DNA of 64,000 nucleotides from NCBI RefSeq assembly GCF_015680405.1, contig NZ_JADLJS010000001.1:124001-188000 (forward strand). Reading direction: 5' to 3'. Below are positions 56,586-64,000 of this stretch, piece after piece. The stretch's first letter is position 1. The number at the start of each line of letters is the position of its first letter. The notes beneath the pieces are model-generated. The model had not been told where the DNA came from and did not search any database. It was given only the letters and a program-made list of their open reading frames with translations. The position numbers were made by a program, and so were the translations under genes. This DNA comes from Pseudomonas pudica. Its GTDB lineage: Bacteria > Pseudomonadota > Gammaproteobacteria > Pseudomonadales > Pseudomonadaceae.

Positions 56586-57500
56586 TTACCCGAGAGAGCG
56601 AAGCTTCGCGATATCTCGGCTCGGTGGGGCCCCAAACATCCGGCTGTATTCACGGCTGAACTGTGAGAGACTTTCATAGCCCACCTTGAATCCGGCTGTA
56701 GATACATCCAGACCCTCTGAGATCATCAACCTGCGTGCATGCTGCAGGCGAAGTTGTTTTTGATACTGCAAAGGACTCATGGCGGTGACAGCCTTGAATC
56801 GATGGTGAAGCGTCGAGTTACTCAGATTGACATAGCTCGCTAGCTCATCAATGTGCAACGGCTGTGCATAATTGTTGTTCAGCCATTCAATGGCCCGAGT
56901 GACGCGATGGGTCTGGCTATCGGTTATGGCTATCTCATGTAAACGCTGACCCTGCTGGCCTTTGAGCAGTCGGTAGAAAATTTCTCTTAGTGCTAGCGGC
57001 GCCAACGCTGGGATATCCGATGGCACATCCAACAGACGTACCAATCGCAGCATTGCATCGAGCAAGGAGCTATCGATCTTATCCAGATATAGCCCTCGGT
57101 GGGGGTGTTGGCTCGGCACGCCGACAGGGCTGACGTCTGCGATCAGCTGAGCGATTTCTGCCGGATCGATATCCAGGCGGATGCAGAAATAGGGCTGTTC
57201 TGAGGATGCCTCTGTCACTTGACCCGCTAGAGGCAGGGTTACCGAGACGACCAGATAGTTCAAAGGGTCGTAGACATAGCTTTCTTCCCACAACTGCACC
57301 TGTTTACGGCCCTGCACAACGATGCATAGCCCCGGCTTATGGACAGTATGGATCACGTCGGTTGGAGTATCACTGCGTATGAAATGCAGCGGAGCAATTC
57401 CCGTCTGAAACACGCCATAGGTGGGAGCATAACGAAGCATGGTTGATGCCAGCTCGGCCCTCAGACGCGTCAGCTCTTCGTCCCTATCATCCACTGCCAT
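56586..57500 (-). CDS. AraC-family transcriptional regulator
   Basis: A 304-residue regulator. The AraC_N domain spans about 25-185 (KPGLCIVVQGRKQVQLWEE) and the double HTH about 205-300 (LASYVNLSNSTLHHRFK; GFKVGYESLSQFSREYSRMFG). GGGAGG precedes Met 57500. It precedes the repeat-protein and quinone-oxidoreductase genes, which read in the same direction. Confidence 0.92.
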   Translation of the reverse strand: MAVDDRDEELTRLRAELASTMLRYAPTYGVFQTGIAPLHFIRSDTPTDVIHTVHKPGLCIVVQGRKQVQLWEESYVYDPLNYLVVSVTLPLAGQVTEASSEQPYFCIRLDIDPAEIAQLIADVSPVGVPSQHPHRGLYLDKIDSSLLDAMLRLVRLLDVPSDIPALAPLALREIFYRLLKGQQGQRLHEIAITDSQTHRVTRAIEWLNNNYAQPLHIDELASYVNLSNSTLHHRFKAVTAMSPLQYQKQLRLQHARRLMISEGLDVSTAGFKVGYESLSQFSREYSRMFGAPPSRDIAKLRSLG

Positions 57501-57586
57501 TACCTCCCATTAGGCTGGTTCTATTGCAAAGAATAAATTGGCCCGCTGCTTTTTGGGTAGATGCTAATGGTCTCCCTTCAAATGCA

Positions 57587-57608
57587 AGAGCCCGGCGGGC
57601 CGGGCTCT
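57587..57608 (-). terminator. Hairpin downstream of the repeat-protein gene
   Basis: AGAGCCCGG and CCGGGCTCT form a 9-base stem 22 bases after the stop, followed on the minus strand by TTGCATTTG. Confidence 0.6.
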
Positions 57609-57629
57609 CGATAGGAAGGGCTATATGCG

Positions 57630-58148
57630 TCAGGCATTGGTGGTACGATCCACATCGACTTTAGCCACTCTACGGGCATTAAGACGTTCCGCACCATCTT
57701 CAGCCACACGGCGGTCATTCAGGCGATCAGCACCACCCTCAGCCTGACGGCGGTCATTCAGGCGATCCGAACCATCCTCGGCCATGCGTCGGTCATTCAG
57801 GCGATCAGCACCACCCTCAGCCACACGGCGGTCATTCAGGCGATCAGCACCGTCCTCAGCCACACGGCGGTCATTCAGGCGATCGGCACCACCCTCAGCC
57901 ATGCGGCGGTCATTCAGGCGATCCGAACCATCCTCGGCCGTGCGCCGGTCATTCAGGCGATCAGCACCACCCTCAGCCACACGGCGGTCATTGAGACGAT
58001 CCGCTCCACCCTCCACCACAAGGGGAGCCATCACTTCTTTGCAGGTCTGATTGGTCCAACGGCCAATTTCTTTGGCCGGCAGTGCCATCGAACTTGCACT
58101 GAGAGCAGATAAGGCAATTCCAATCATCATTGAATGTACAGTTTTCAT
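57630..58148 (-). CDS. Secreted protein of tandem 13-residue repeats
   Basis: A 172-residue protein. The signal peptide is MKTVHSMMIGIALSALSASSMA. From about residue 48 come nine RLNxRR units with a 13-residue period, of the form RLNDRR-x-AE-(G/D)-G-(A/S)-D. Alternation between AEGGAD and AEDGSD/AEDGAD is regular. One Cys (TNQTC) precedes the array. Each unit has paired Arg and acidic residues, which suggests a charged helical or solenoid structure in the periplasm or outside the cell. GGAG precedes the ATG. No function is established to my knowledge. Confidence 0.85.
   Translation of the reverse strand: MKTVHSMMIGIALSALSASSMALPAKEIGRWTNQTCKEVMAPLVVEGGADRLNDRRVAEGGADRLNDRRTAEDGSDRLNDRRMAEGGADRLNDRRVAEDGADRLNDRRVAEGGADRLNDRRMAEDGSDRLNDRRQAEGGADRLNDRRVAEDGAERLNARRVAKVDVDRTTNA
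57660..58010 (-). repeat. Array of 39-bp coding repeats
   Basis: Nine units of 39 bases with the core GGCGGTCATTCAGGCGATC on the plus strand. Pairs of units are more alike than neighbours, so the array probably grew by duplicating larger blocks. Copy number is likely to vary between strains. Confidence 0.85.
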
Positions 58149-58396
58149 GACAGCGACTCCGTAATTTGCGATGGATTCGTTGCCGGTTTTTCAGTGCAAA
58201 GCGTGACGTGGATTCCTGTTTGTTGCAGGCTAGGTCGCTCTGATGGCCGGCGGCAGAAGCGGGCTCGCTTTCTGCTTGGGCTCAGATTACGGCGGCGATA
58301 AGCAGGCCGTTATTTGGTTCCTGCGAGGCTTTTGCATATTCCTGCGCAGGGCTGCTTTCTGGCGGATTCACTCGAGCGCAGGGCCTTCGAGGTTAA

Positions 58397-59320
58397 TCAC
58401 CGATTCACATCGAACACCAGTTTGCCGCGAGTATGTCCTCCCCGGCTTAGCATCAAAGCCTCAGCCGCGTTGGAAAGCGGAACGACCTCAACCTCGACGT
58501 GGAGCTTCTTCTCAGCAAACAATTTCGCTATCTCCGCTAACTGGCGCCCGTCCGACCGGGTTGCGAAGTTTTTGCCCACTACGCCGTACTCAAGAGCTTT
58601 CTGCACGTTGGGCGTGCTGACAGGCGAGACTAATACCCCACCGCGTTTGATCACCCCCCAGGAGCGATCCTGAGTTTCTCCGCCGATCAGATCAATGACG
58701 GTATCGACATCGCTGACGAGGTTCTCGAACTGTTGTGCGGTGTAATCCATGAACTGATGGGCGCCGAGTGATCGGAGGTAGTCTCGGTTTCTGGTCGAGC
58801 CCGTTGCCACTACATGAGCGCCGACCAGCCGTGCTAACTGGACCGCGAAACTACCCACCCCGCCTGCGGCACCGTGAATCAAAACAGTCTGGCCTGGCTG
58901 GATTTCGGCTTGTTCGTGCAGCGCCTGCCAAGCAGTAAGCGCTGCGGCAGGAATTCCACCGGCGTGAACAAGTGATAGCCCATCGGGTTTGTGCGCAAGC
59001 CTGTCGGGCGTTGCAAGAGCCTGAGTGGCGTAACCACCGACTATTCCAATGAATCCGAACACCTCATCACCCACAGCGTATTCATGAATATTCTTTCCAA
59101 CTGCTGCAATGGTGCCAGCAACCTCGACACCCGGTGTGTAGGGGAAGGACATTGGGATGAACTGCTTCATGGCCCCCGAGAGAATCTTCCAGTCGATCGG
59201 ATTGATTCCGCTCCCGGCAACGTCAATCAGAACCTGGTCATCGTTGGGCACCAGCTCTTCAAGCTCTATCAGCTCAAGCCGCTCAACCTGACCGTACTCT
59301 GCCACTTGTATAGCTTTCAT
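58397..59320 (-). CDS. Zinc-free MDR NADP-dependent quinone oxidoreductase-like protein
   Basis: A 307-residue medium-chain reductase. The N-terminal GroES-like fold (VAEYGQVERLELIELEE; GVEVAGTIAAVG) and NADP loop HGAAGGVGSFAVQLAR fit the quinone oxidoreductase/zeta-crystallin group; no zinc Cys set is present. It follows the repeat-protein gene's promoter side and precedes DoxX on the same strand. It may reduce quinones or unsaturated carbonyls. Confidence 0.9.
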   Translation of the reverse strand: MKAIQVAEYGQVERLELIELEELVPNDDQVLIDVAGSGINPIDWKILSGAMKQFIPMSFPYTPGVEVAGTIAAVGKNIHEYAVGDEVFGFIGIVGGYATQALATPDRLAHKPDGLSLVHAGGIPAAALTAWQALHEQAEIQPGQTVLIHGAAGGVGSFAVQLARLVGAHVVATGSTRNRDYLRSLGAHQFMDYTAQQFENLVSDVDTVIDLIGGETQDRSWGVIKRGGVLVSPVSTPNVQKALEYGVVGKNFATRSDGRQLAEIAKLFAEKKLHVEVEVVPLSNAAEALMLSRGGHTRGKLVFDVNR

Positions 59321-59378
59321 GAACTTCCCCGTCTGTAGGTAATGGTTTATCTAGTCGATAGTTGCCAGCGCGCGTCAG

Positions 59379-59810
59379 TTACTGGCGACGCGCGTCCAAG
59401 CTGAAGCGGCCTGCGCCGTAGGCCACGATCTGCAACAAACCGCCGGCCATCGCGATGTTCTTGAAGAAGTGAATGAATTGATTTTGATCGGCCAGAGCGC
59501 TGTGGAAGATCACCGCAGTGAGGACACTGAAAAGCGCCAAAACTGCTGCGACAACACGGGTTTTATAGCCGGCGATCAGAGCAACACCGCCGGCTATTTC
59601 CACAAGGATGGCAAGCGTCAGCGCTAAGGAAGGAAACGGCAGACCAACTGAACTGATGTAGCCGATCATCATGGCCGGCGCGCTTACCTTGGATACGCCT
59701 GAGAGGATGAAGATCGCGCTCAGAAAAACGCGTCCTACTAGTGCGGCGGCACCAGCTGTTGCAGCCGAAGGATGAGAGACTGAGCTTGAAATGGTGGCGG
59801 CGTGAGGCAT
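59379..59810 (-). CDS. DoxX-family membrane protein
   Basis: A 143-residue four-helix protein (ALVGRVFLSAIFILSGVSKV at the front, ILVEIAGGVALIAGY inside). Met 59810 after AAGGAA is chosen over 59957. It lies 58 bases upstream of the quinone oxidoreductase gene and is probably cotranscribed with it, forming a membrane-associated redox unit. Confidence 0.88.
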   Translation of the reverse strand: MPHAATISSSVSHPSAATAGAAALVGRVFLSAIFILSGVSKVSAPAMMIGYISSVGLPFPSLALTLAILVEIAGGVALIAGYKTRVVAAVLALFSVLTAVIFHSALADQNQFIHFFKNIAMAGGLLQIVAYGAGRFSLDARRQ

Positions 59811-60105
59811 GGCATACGTTCCTTGATATAAGCATTCCGGAATGGAACGCTGGTATGAGTAAGTTTGGAACAGCCTCACATAGCTGAATAGACGCCTAAT
59901 TTCGTTGTTTACGTTCGATGAAATCGACAAGCATGTTTGCTTTTTGCCCGCTGTCATTGCATGGCCTCAAACGCCGACCGCTTACGCAGGATCGTGCATG
60001 TTGACCGGAGGAATCGGATAACCCAGCCCAGCCAAGGCTTCTTACTCTTGCTTCACCACCTGCCTGCCGGCGGTGGCCCCTTAAGCCAGAAACAGGAGTA
60101 CGAAA

Positions 60106-60843
60106 ATGCACGGCATCGAACAAAAAGTCATCGTCATCACCGGCGCCAGCAGTGGTATCGGCGAAGCGACAGCCCGCCTGCTTGCCAGCAAAGGCGCTCG
60201 CGTGGTCCTGGGCGCCCGCCGCACCGATCGCCTGGAAACTCTGGCCAGGGAGATTCGTTCAGCAGGCGGTGTCGCTGATGTCCTGGCGCTGGATGTCACC
60301 AACCTGGATGACATGCAGTCCTTTATCGACTTCGCTATCGAACTGCACGGACGCGTCGACGTGCTGATCAACAATGCCGGCGTCATGCCGCTTTCGAAAC
60401 TCGAAGCGCTCAAGGTAGATGAGTGGAATCGGATGATCGATGTGAACATTCGCGGCGTCCTGCACGGCATTGCCGCAACTCTGCCGCTCATGCAAGAACA
60501 GCGTGCCGGTCAGATCATCAATATTGCCTCGATTGGAGCCTACGCCGTGAGCCCGACCGCTGCGGTGTACTGCGCTACCAAATATGCCGTACGGGCCATT
60601 TCCGAAGGTTTGCGCCAGGAGGTGGGGGGGGACATCCGGGTCACCGTCATTGCCCCAGGCGTCACCGAGTCCGAACTGGCCGACAGCATTTCCGATGAGG
60701 GCGGGCGAACCGAGATGCGCGAGTTCCGCAAGATCGCGATTCCAGCCTCGGCGATTGCCCGGGCGATCGCCTACGCCGTAGAACAGCCTGCAGATGTCGA
60801 TGTCAGCGAACTGATCGTGCGTCCAACCGCAAGTCCATTCTGA
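60106..60843 (+). CDS. SDR-family oxidoreductase
   Basis: A 245-residue classical SDR: GASSGIGEAT, NNAG, catalytic Ser in NIASIGAYA and YCATKYAV as YxxxK. It is transcribed divergently from the DoxX gene and is followed by the Atu4866-type gene after 27 bases. AGGAG precedes the ATG. Confidence 0.92.
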   Translation: MHGIEQKVIVITGASSGIGEATARLLASKGARVVLGARRTDRLETLAREIRSAGGVADVLALDVTNLDDMQSFIDFAIELHGRVDVLINNAGVMPLSKLEALKVDEWNRMIDVNIRGVLHGIAATLPLMQEQRAGQIINIASIGAYAVSPTAAVYCATKYAVRAISEGLRQEVGGDIRVTVIAPGVTESELADSISDEGGRTEMREFRKIAIPASAIARAIAYAVEQPADVDVSELIVRPTASPF

Positions 60844-60870
60844 ATGTTTGGTCGACAGCGAGGAAATGCC

Positions 60871-61125
60871 ATGGGTGAACCACTTGGAGAGCAGGATAAA
60901 TACGTTGGCATGTGGGTGACGGCTGACGGTCGCATTCGCCATGAGCTCCTGCCTGGCGGCCGCTATGACGAAGCCCGCGGAGAGCAACAAAGCGCGTACC
61001 AAGGTCGATACTGGCTAGAGGGTGATCACATCGAGTATGTGGATGACAGCGGATTTACTGCCGACGGGGAGTTTCGTAGCAACGTGCTGTATCACGCAGG
61101 GATGATTCTATATCCCGAGCGTTGA
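60871..61125 (+). CDS. Atu4866-domain small protein
   Basis: An 84-residue protein matching the Atu4866 domain: KYVGMWVTADGRIRHELLPGGRYDEARG is characteristic (seen in parts), with YQGRYWLEGDHIEYVDDSGF. Often found beside SDR genes. Met 60871 after GAGGAA is chosen. Role unknown. Confidence 0.85.
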   Translation: MGEPLGEQDKYVGMWVTADGRIRHELLPGGRYDEARGEQQSAYQGRYWLEGDHIEYVDDSGFTADGEFRSNVLYHAGMILYPER

Positions 61126-61132
61126 AGGCCCG

Positions 61133-61161
61133 GCCGGAATGGAGACATTCCGGCTTTTTTT
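61133..61161 (+). terminator. Intrinsic terminator
   Basis: GCCGGAATG-GAGA-CATTCCGGC with a perfect 9-base stem and seven T, eight bases after the Atu4866 gene. Confidence 0.92.
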
Positions 61162-61333
61162 CGACCTTTACCTTTCAGAACACGCATCCAGAGCGGGTTC
61201 TTTACATCCCCAAACGGGTCCGCGATGGGCCTTCACCATTGAAAGCCTAGGCTTGAACTTCAAGTCCACCCTGTGAGACCAATGCCCGAGGTGGCTCGTT
61301 TGAGCACGCGTACTGACTGAGGTGACAATTCCC

Positions 61334-62233
61334 ATGGATGTCATAGAGCGGACTTCAGCCCATGGTTTGGAGGCTTACATTCGGGGTGAGCGGCTTGCCG
61401 CCTCGGACGTCCTGGCCGATAGGGATATGTTGGTGCAGATCTTCAACCGGGAGCGTAACGAAGAGAGCTTTATCGTGCCCGCCGTAGCTGAGCCCTTGCT
61501 CGTGTGGATCATCTCCGGGAATGCTGCCGTTCAGGAGCGTGAGCTTGATGGCGACTGGCAATGTAGCCAGGTGTCCAAAGGTGATTTCTTCCTGACTACC
61601 TCGGCACAGCCTTACGAGATGCGCTGGCACGTAGACGGTGTAGAACCATTTGAAGTCATGCATATCTACCTCGGCATCCCGCTTTTGGAAAAAGCCATCC
61701 ATGAGGTCTTGGGCGGGTCTGTGGAAGCGGTTCGACTACGTGAAGTCTCAGGCGGGCGTGACGATGGGTTGTCCGTTCTATTGGAGCAAGTTCGCCTGGA
61801 GCTGACGGGGCACAGGGCCAGTCCACTTTATCTGCAGGGTCTGGCCCAGTGCATCGCCATTCACCTTGCCCGCAGCTACCTAGACAGCTCAGCGGACGAT
61901 ATCGTGCGCCGCAACGCATTGCCTGCTTACAAGCTGCGCCGCGTGCTGTCGGCGATGGAGGCGAATCTGGCTGAGGAATTCAATCTCGGGCACTTGGCCG
62001 AAATAGCTGGGATGAGCGAGTACCACTTCAGCCGGCTGTTCAAAAAAGCCGCTGGTTATTCTCCGTCGCAGTTCTTTATCAGACTGAGGATGGCAAGAGC
62101 CCGGCAGCTCCTGGTCGAAACGGATCGGAGCGTGATCGATATAGGCTTGGAGATCGGATACAGCAGCCCAAGCCATTTTTCGCAGGTGTTCAAACGTGAG
62201 GTTGGCATCACGCCCACTCAATACCGTAAATAG
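61334..62233 (+). CDS. AraC-family transcriptional regulator
   Basis: A 299-residue regulator: cupin-like sensor about 1-180 and double HTH about 200-299 (LAEIAGMSEYHFSRLFKKAAG; SVIDIGLEIGYSSPSHFSQVFKREVG in parts). Met 61334 after GAGGTG is preferred over the GTG at 61322. It is convergent with the flavin reductase gene. Confidence 0.92.
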   Translation: MDVIERTSAHGLEAYIRGERLAASDVLADRDMLVQIFNRERNEESFIVPAVAEPLLVWIISGNAAVQERELDGDWQCSQVSKGDFFLTTSAQPYEMRWHVDGVEPFEVMHIYLGIPLLEKAIHEVLGGSVEAVRLREVSGGRDDGLSVLLEQVRLELTGHRASPLYLQGLAQCIAIHLARSYLDSSADDIVRRNALPAYKLRRVLSAMEANLAEEFNLGHLAEIAGMSEYHFSRLFKKAAGYSPSQFFIRLRMARARQLLVETDRSVIDIGLEIGYSSPSHFSQVFKREVGITPTQYRK

Positions 62234-62250
62234 TGAGTGGGCTATGCCAG

Positions 62251-62808
62251 TCAGAGGTTCTGGGGACGGAATAGCTGGCGAAAGTCCAAGGTTTCTCCAG
62301 CCACCATGAATTGACCGCCTCCCCTGTAGTGCAGCGTTCTAGGCTGCTCCACGGAGCGATCTACGTGCGCTTTGACGACTTCCCAGATGAACAAACCGTA
62401 ATCGCCAATCAGCTTCGAATCGTACAGCTGGCATTCGAAGCTGGCATAACATTCGGCTATCAGCGGCGCTGCAACCCGCGTCGCCGCTGTCGCGGTAAGT
62501 CCGAAATTACCAAACTTGTCCACGTCAGTGCCCGTACTGTTTCCCACCGCGACCACCTGGTCCGCCAGCTCCAGAGTGGGTACGTTGATCACGCATTGCT
62601 GGCTGTTGCGAATCAGTTCATAGCTATGGTTCCCCGACCAGATGTAGCAGCCAAAAAGGGCTGGATCGAATTGCATCATCATGTGCCAGCCCATGGTCAT
62701 GATGTTGCTTTCGCCGTTCCAGGCTGAGGTCACGAGCACGATGGGCCCGGTTTCCAGATGCTGGCGAACGTCGATGAGGGGAAAGTCGGATTTTCGAAGT
62801 GCGGTCAT
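62251..62808 (-). CDS. Flavin reductase-like FMN-binding protein
   Basis: A 185-residue split-barrel protein. GPIVLVTSAWNGESNIMTMGWHMMM, with the FMN-binding Thr/Ser region, and CVINVPTLELADQV place it in the flavin reductase family. GGAGG precedes Met 62808. It is probably in one operon with the upstream SDR gene (79-base gap). Confidence 0.88.
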   Translation of the reverse strand: MTALRKSDFPLIDVRQHLETGPIVLVTSAWNGESNIMTMGWHMMMQFDPALFGCYIWSGNHSYELIRNSQQCVINVPTLELADQVVAVGNSTGTDVDKFGNFGLTATAATRVAAPLIAECYASFECQLYDSKLIGDYGLFIWEVVKAHVDRSVEQPRTLHYRGGGQFMVAGETLDFRQLFRPQNL

Positions 62809-62887
62809 GACGCCTCCGCTGAAAAGGTCTGCTAGCAAGGAAACGCGTTGTGCTGCCAATTCAGCACAACGCGGACGAGGCGAAGGA

Positions 62888-63649
62888 TTAACCTACCGGG
62901 ACACTCATGCCGCCATCGGCCATGACCACCGAACCGACAATGAAGCTGGCGCGCTCGGAAGCCAGGAAAGAGACAATCTCGGCAATCTCTTCCGGTGCTG
63001 CAGCTCGACCGATCGGCGCGGACTTGCCATGCTCTTGCAGGAACCCACGACCGTCTTCCATGAAATGGTTCAAAAGGTTGGTAACCACATCTCCCACGCC
63101 AATGGCATTGACCCGAATGCCATGCTCAATTGCTTCCAGTGCCTGGGTACGAGTCAACTGTGCTAATGCGCCTTTGGACGCGGTATAGGCCGCGATACCG
63201 GGAAATGCGAAGTAGGACGCGTACGAGGCGATGTTCACGATCGCGCCGCTCTTGTTCTTCATCATCTCCTTCATCGCCTCTCGGGAATGAAGAAACGCCC
63301 CCGTCACGTTGGTTTGCATCTGCCATTCCCAATCTTCACGGGTCATTTCGACGAGGGGCTTGTATAGGATGCGACCGGCGTTATTGACCAGGACGTCCAG
63401 CTTGCCAAACTTCTCTACCGCCAACGCCACCGCTTGCTCGGCAGAACCGTCAACGGTGATATCGGCGACGAAAGGAACCAGGCCGGGACGCTCAAGGGCG
63501 TTGACTTTCGGGTCGATATCCTCGGCAATGACTTTCGCTCCACGGCTGTGAAGGAGCTCGGCGATGGCCTTCCCGATGCCGCTAGCCGCGCCGGTTACCA
63601 GCACCACTTTGCCTGCCACTTCGTTTGGGGTTGGGATGAAGTCAGTCAT
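62888..63649 (-). CDS. SDR-family oxidoreductase
   Basis: A 253-residue classical SDR: TGAASGIGKAI, NNAG, catalytic Ser in NIASYASYF and YTASKGAL. Ends SFIVGSVVMADGGMSVPVG. GGAG precedes the ATG. It lies 132 bases after an NTF2-like gene on the same strand. Confidence 0.92.
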   Translation of the reverse strand: MTDFIPTPNEVAGKVVLVTGAASGIGKAIAELLHSRGAKVIAEDIDPKVNALERPGLVPFVADITVDGSAEQAVALAVEKFGKLDVLVNNAGRILYKPLVEMTREDWEWQMQTNVTGAFLHSREAMKEMMKNKSGAIVNIASYASYFAFPGIAAYTASKGALAQLTRTQALEAIEHGIRVNAIGVGDVVTNLLNHFMEDGRGFLQEHGKSAPIGRAAAPEEIAEIVSFLASERASFIVGSVVMADGGMSVPVG

Positions 63650-63781
63650 TTTGATGTCTCCAAGTCAGGAATTGGTTGTCGCTTTCGACGGTGCCAATTT
63701 CTCTCTTTTTGACATGCGACTCCTTGGCGACCTTGCTTTGCCTGTCGGAGTTTTGCTTCTTTCGTGCACTCGGCTGCGCCG

Positions 63782-64000
63782 CTAGCCTGGCATCACCACG
63801 GGGGAGTCCAAGGCGTAAGCCGCCTGGACAGGATCGAAGTACTCACGAATATGCGTCAGCTTACCCTCACGAACGCTAACGAAAACGACATATTCTTGCG
63901 AGTAGGGTTTACCCGTCTCAGTGATGATCCCCTGTGCCTTGACTTGCGCGACGGCGGTTAGTGGATCAGTGAATTGTTGAATACGTAGATTGTGGAATTG
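63782..64000 (-). CDS. NTF2-like/SnoaL-type protein (cut by the window edge)
   Basis: The last 72 residues of a gene entering from the right. VKAQGIITETGKPYSQEYVVF and REGKLTHIREYFDPVQAAYAL are typical of nuclear-transport-factor-2/SnoaL-like proteins, where the REYFD turn closes the cone. Members bind or isomerise small hydrophobic substrates. Its place before an SDR and flavin reductase suggests a xenobiotic or aromatic-polyketide-type redox operon. Confidence 0.8.
   Translation of the reverse strand, partial: QFHNLRIQQFTDPLTAVAQVKAQGIITETGKPYSQEYVVFVSVREGKLTHIREYFDPVQAAYALDSPVVMPG

Noticed and set aside
57630-58148. CRISPR array
   Set aside because: The 39-base repeats are in frame, uninterrupted and encode a secreted protein; there are no unique spacers and no Cas genes.

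Overview
The window reads as Pseudomonas DNA, most likely the P. putida group. The high-GC core, the paired P. putida-type REP elements, ahpC/ahpF, gor, galU, modABC, a poxvirus-type topoisomerase IB and a CsrA-family gene all fit that group. No species call is possible from sequence reading alone.

Positions 1-11.9 kb hold an accessory catabolic cluster. Two near-identical IclR regulators, a LysR regulator, a fumarylacetoacetate-hydrolase-family enzyme, a 2-oxopent-4-enoate-hydratase-like enzyme and a protein of unknown function lie on the minus strand. An MHS-type transporter and a shikimate-dehydrogenase-like oxidoreductase diverge from them. A second block follows: a Gfo/Idh/MocA oxidoreductase, a third IclR regulator, a TIM-barrel isomerase/epimerase and an SDR dehydrogenase. 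Together they look like uptake and stepwise oxidation, isomerisation and hydrolysis of a polyol, cyclitol or sugar-acid substrate, under IclR control. The substrate cannot be read from sequence.

Positions 12-24.96 kb are decayed mobile DNA: a KfrA-like coiled-coil fragment and a complete KfrA-like gene, toxin-antitoxin remnants, several unknown genes, then a Tn7/Tn5053-type transposition module. That module has a TnsA-like protein lacking most expected catalytic residues, a decayed first tnsB copy, a remnant of the tnsA 3' end, an intact DDE transposase, a TnsC/TniB-like ATPase and a large TniQ/TnsD-like protein. The module ends at the 5' end of an AraC-family gene whose natural N-terminus is missing.

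Positions 25-50 kb are core-like: thpR, an lpxO-like gene, an AhpD-like gene, sstT, yceH, ahpF/ahpC, gor, galU, a di-haem cytochrome pair, nitronate monooxygenase, modABC, topoisomerase IB, csrA, a receiver/KaiC-like/PAS-histidine-kinase set, tRNA-Leu(UAA), DoxX and a PL7 lyase. All six REP pairs seen in the window lie in this stretch. adhP (49.95-50.96 kb) closes it.

Positions 51-64 kb are again variable: a Gly-rich protein paired with a small membrane protein, a secreted DUF4432 protein beside a LysR gene, an SDR lacking the YxxxK motif, a secreted protein built of 13-residue repeats, and two AraC-associated redox groups (quinone-oxidoreductase-like protein, DoxX, three SDRs in all, flavin reductase, Atu4866-domain protein and an NTF2-like protein cut by the right edge).
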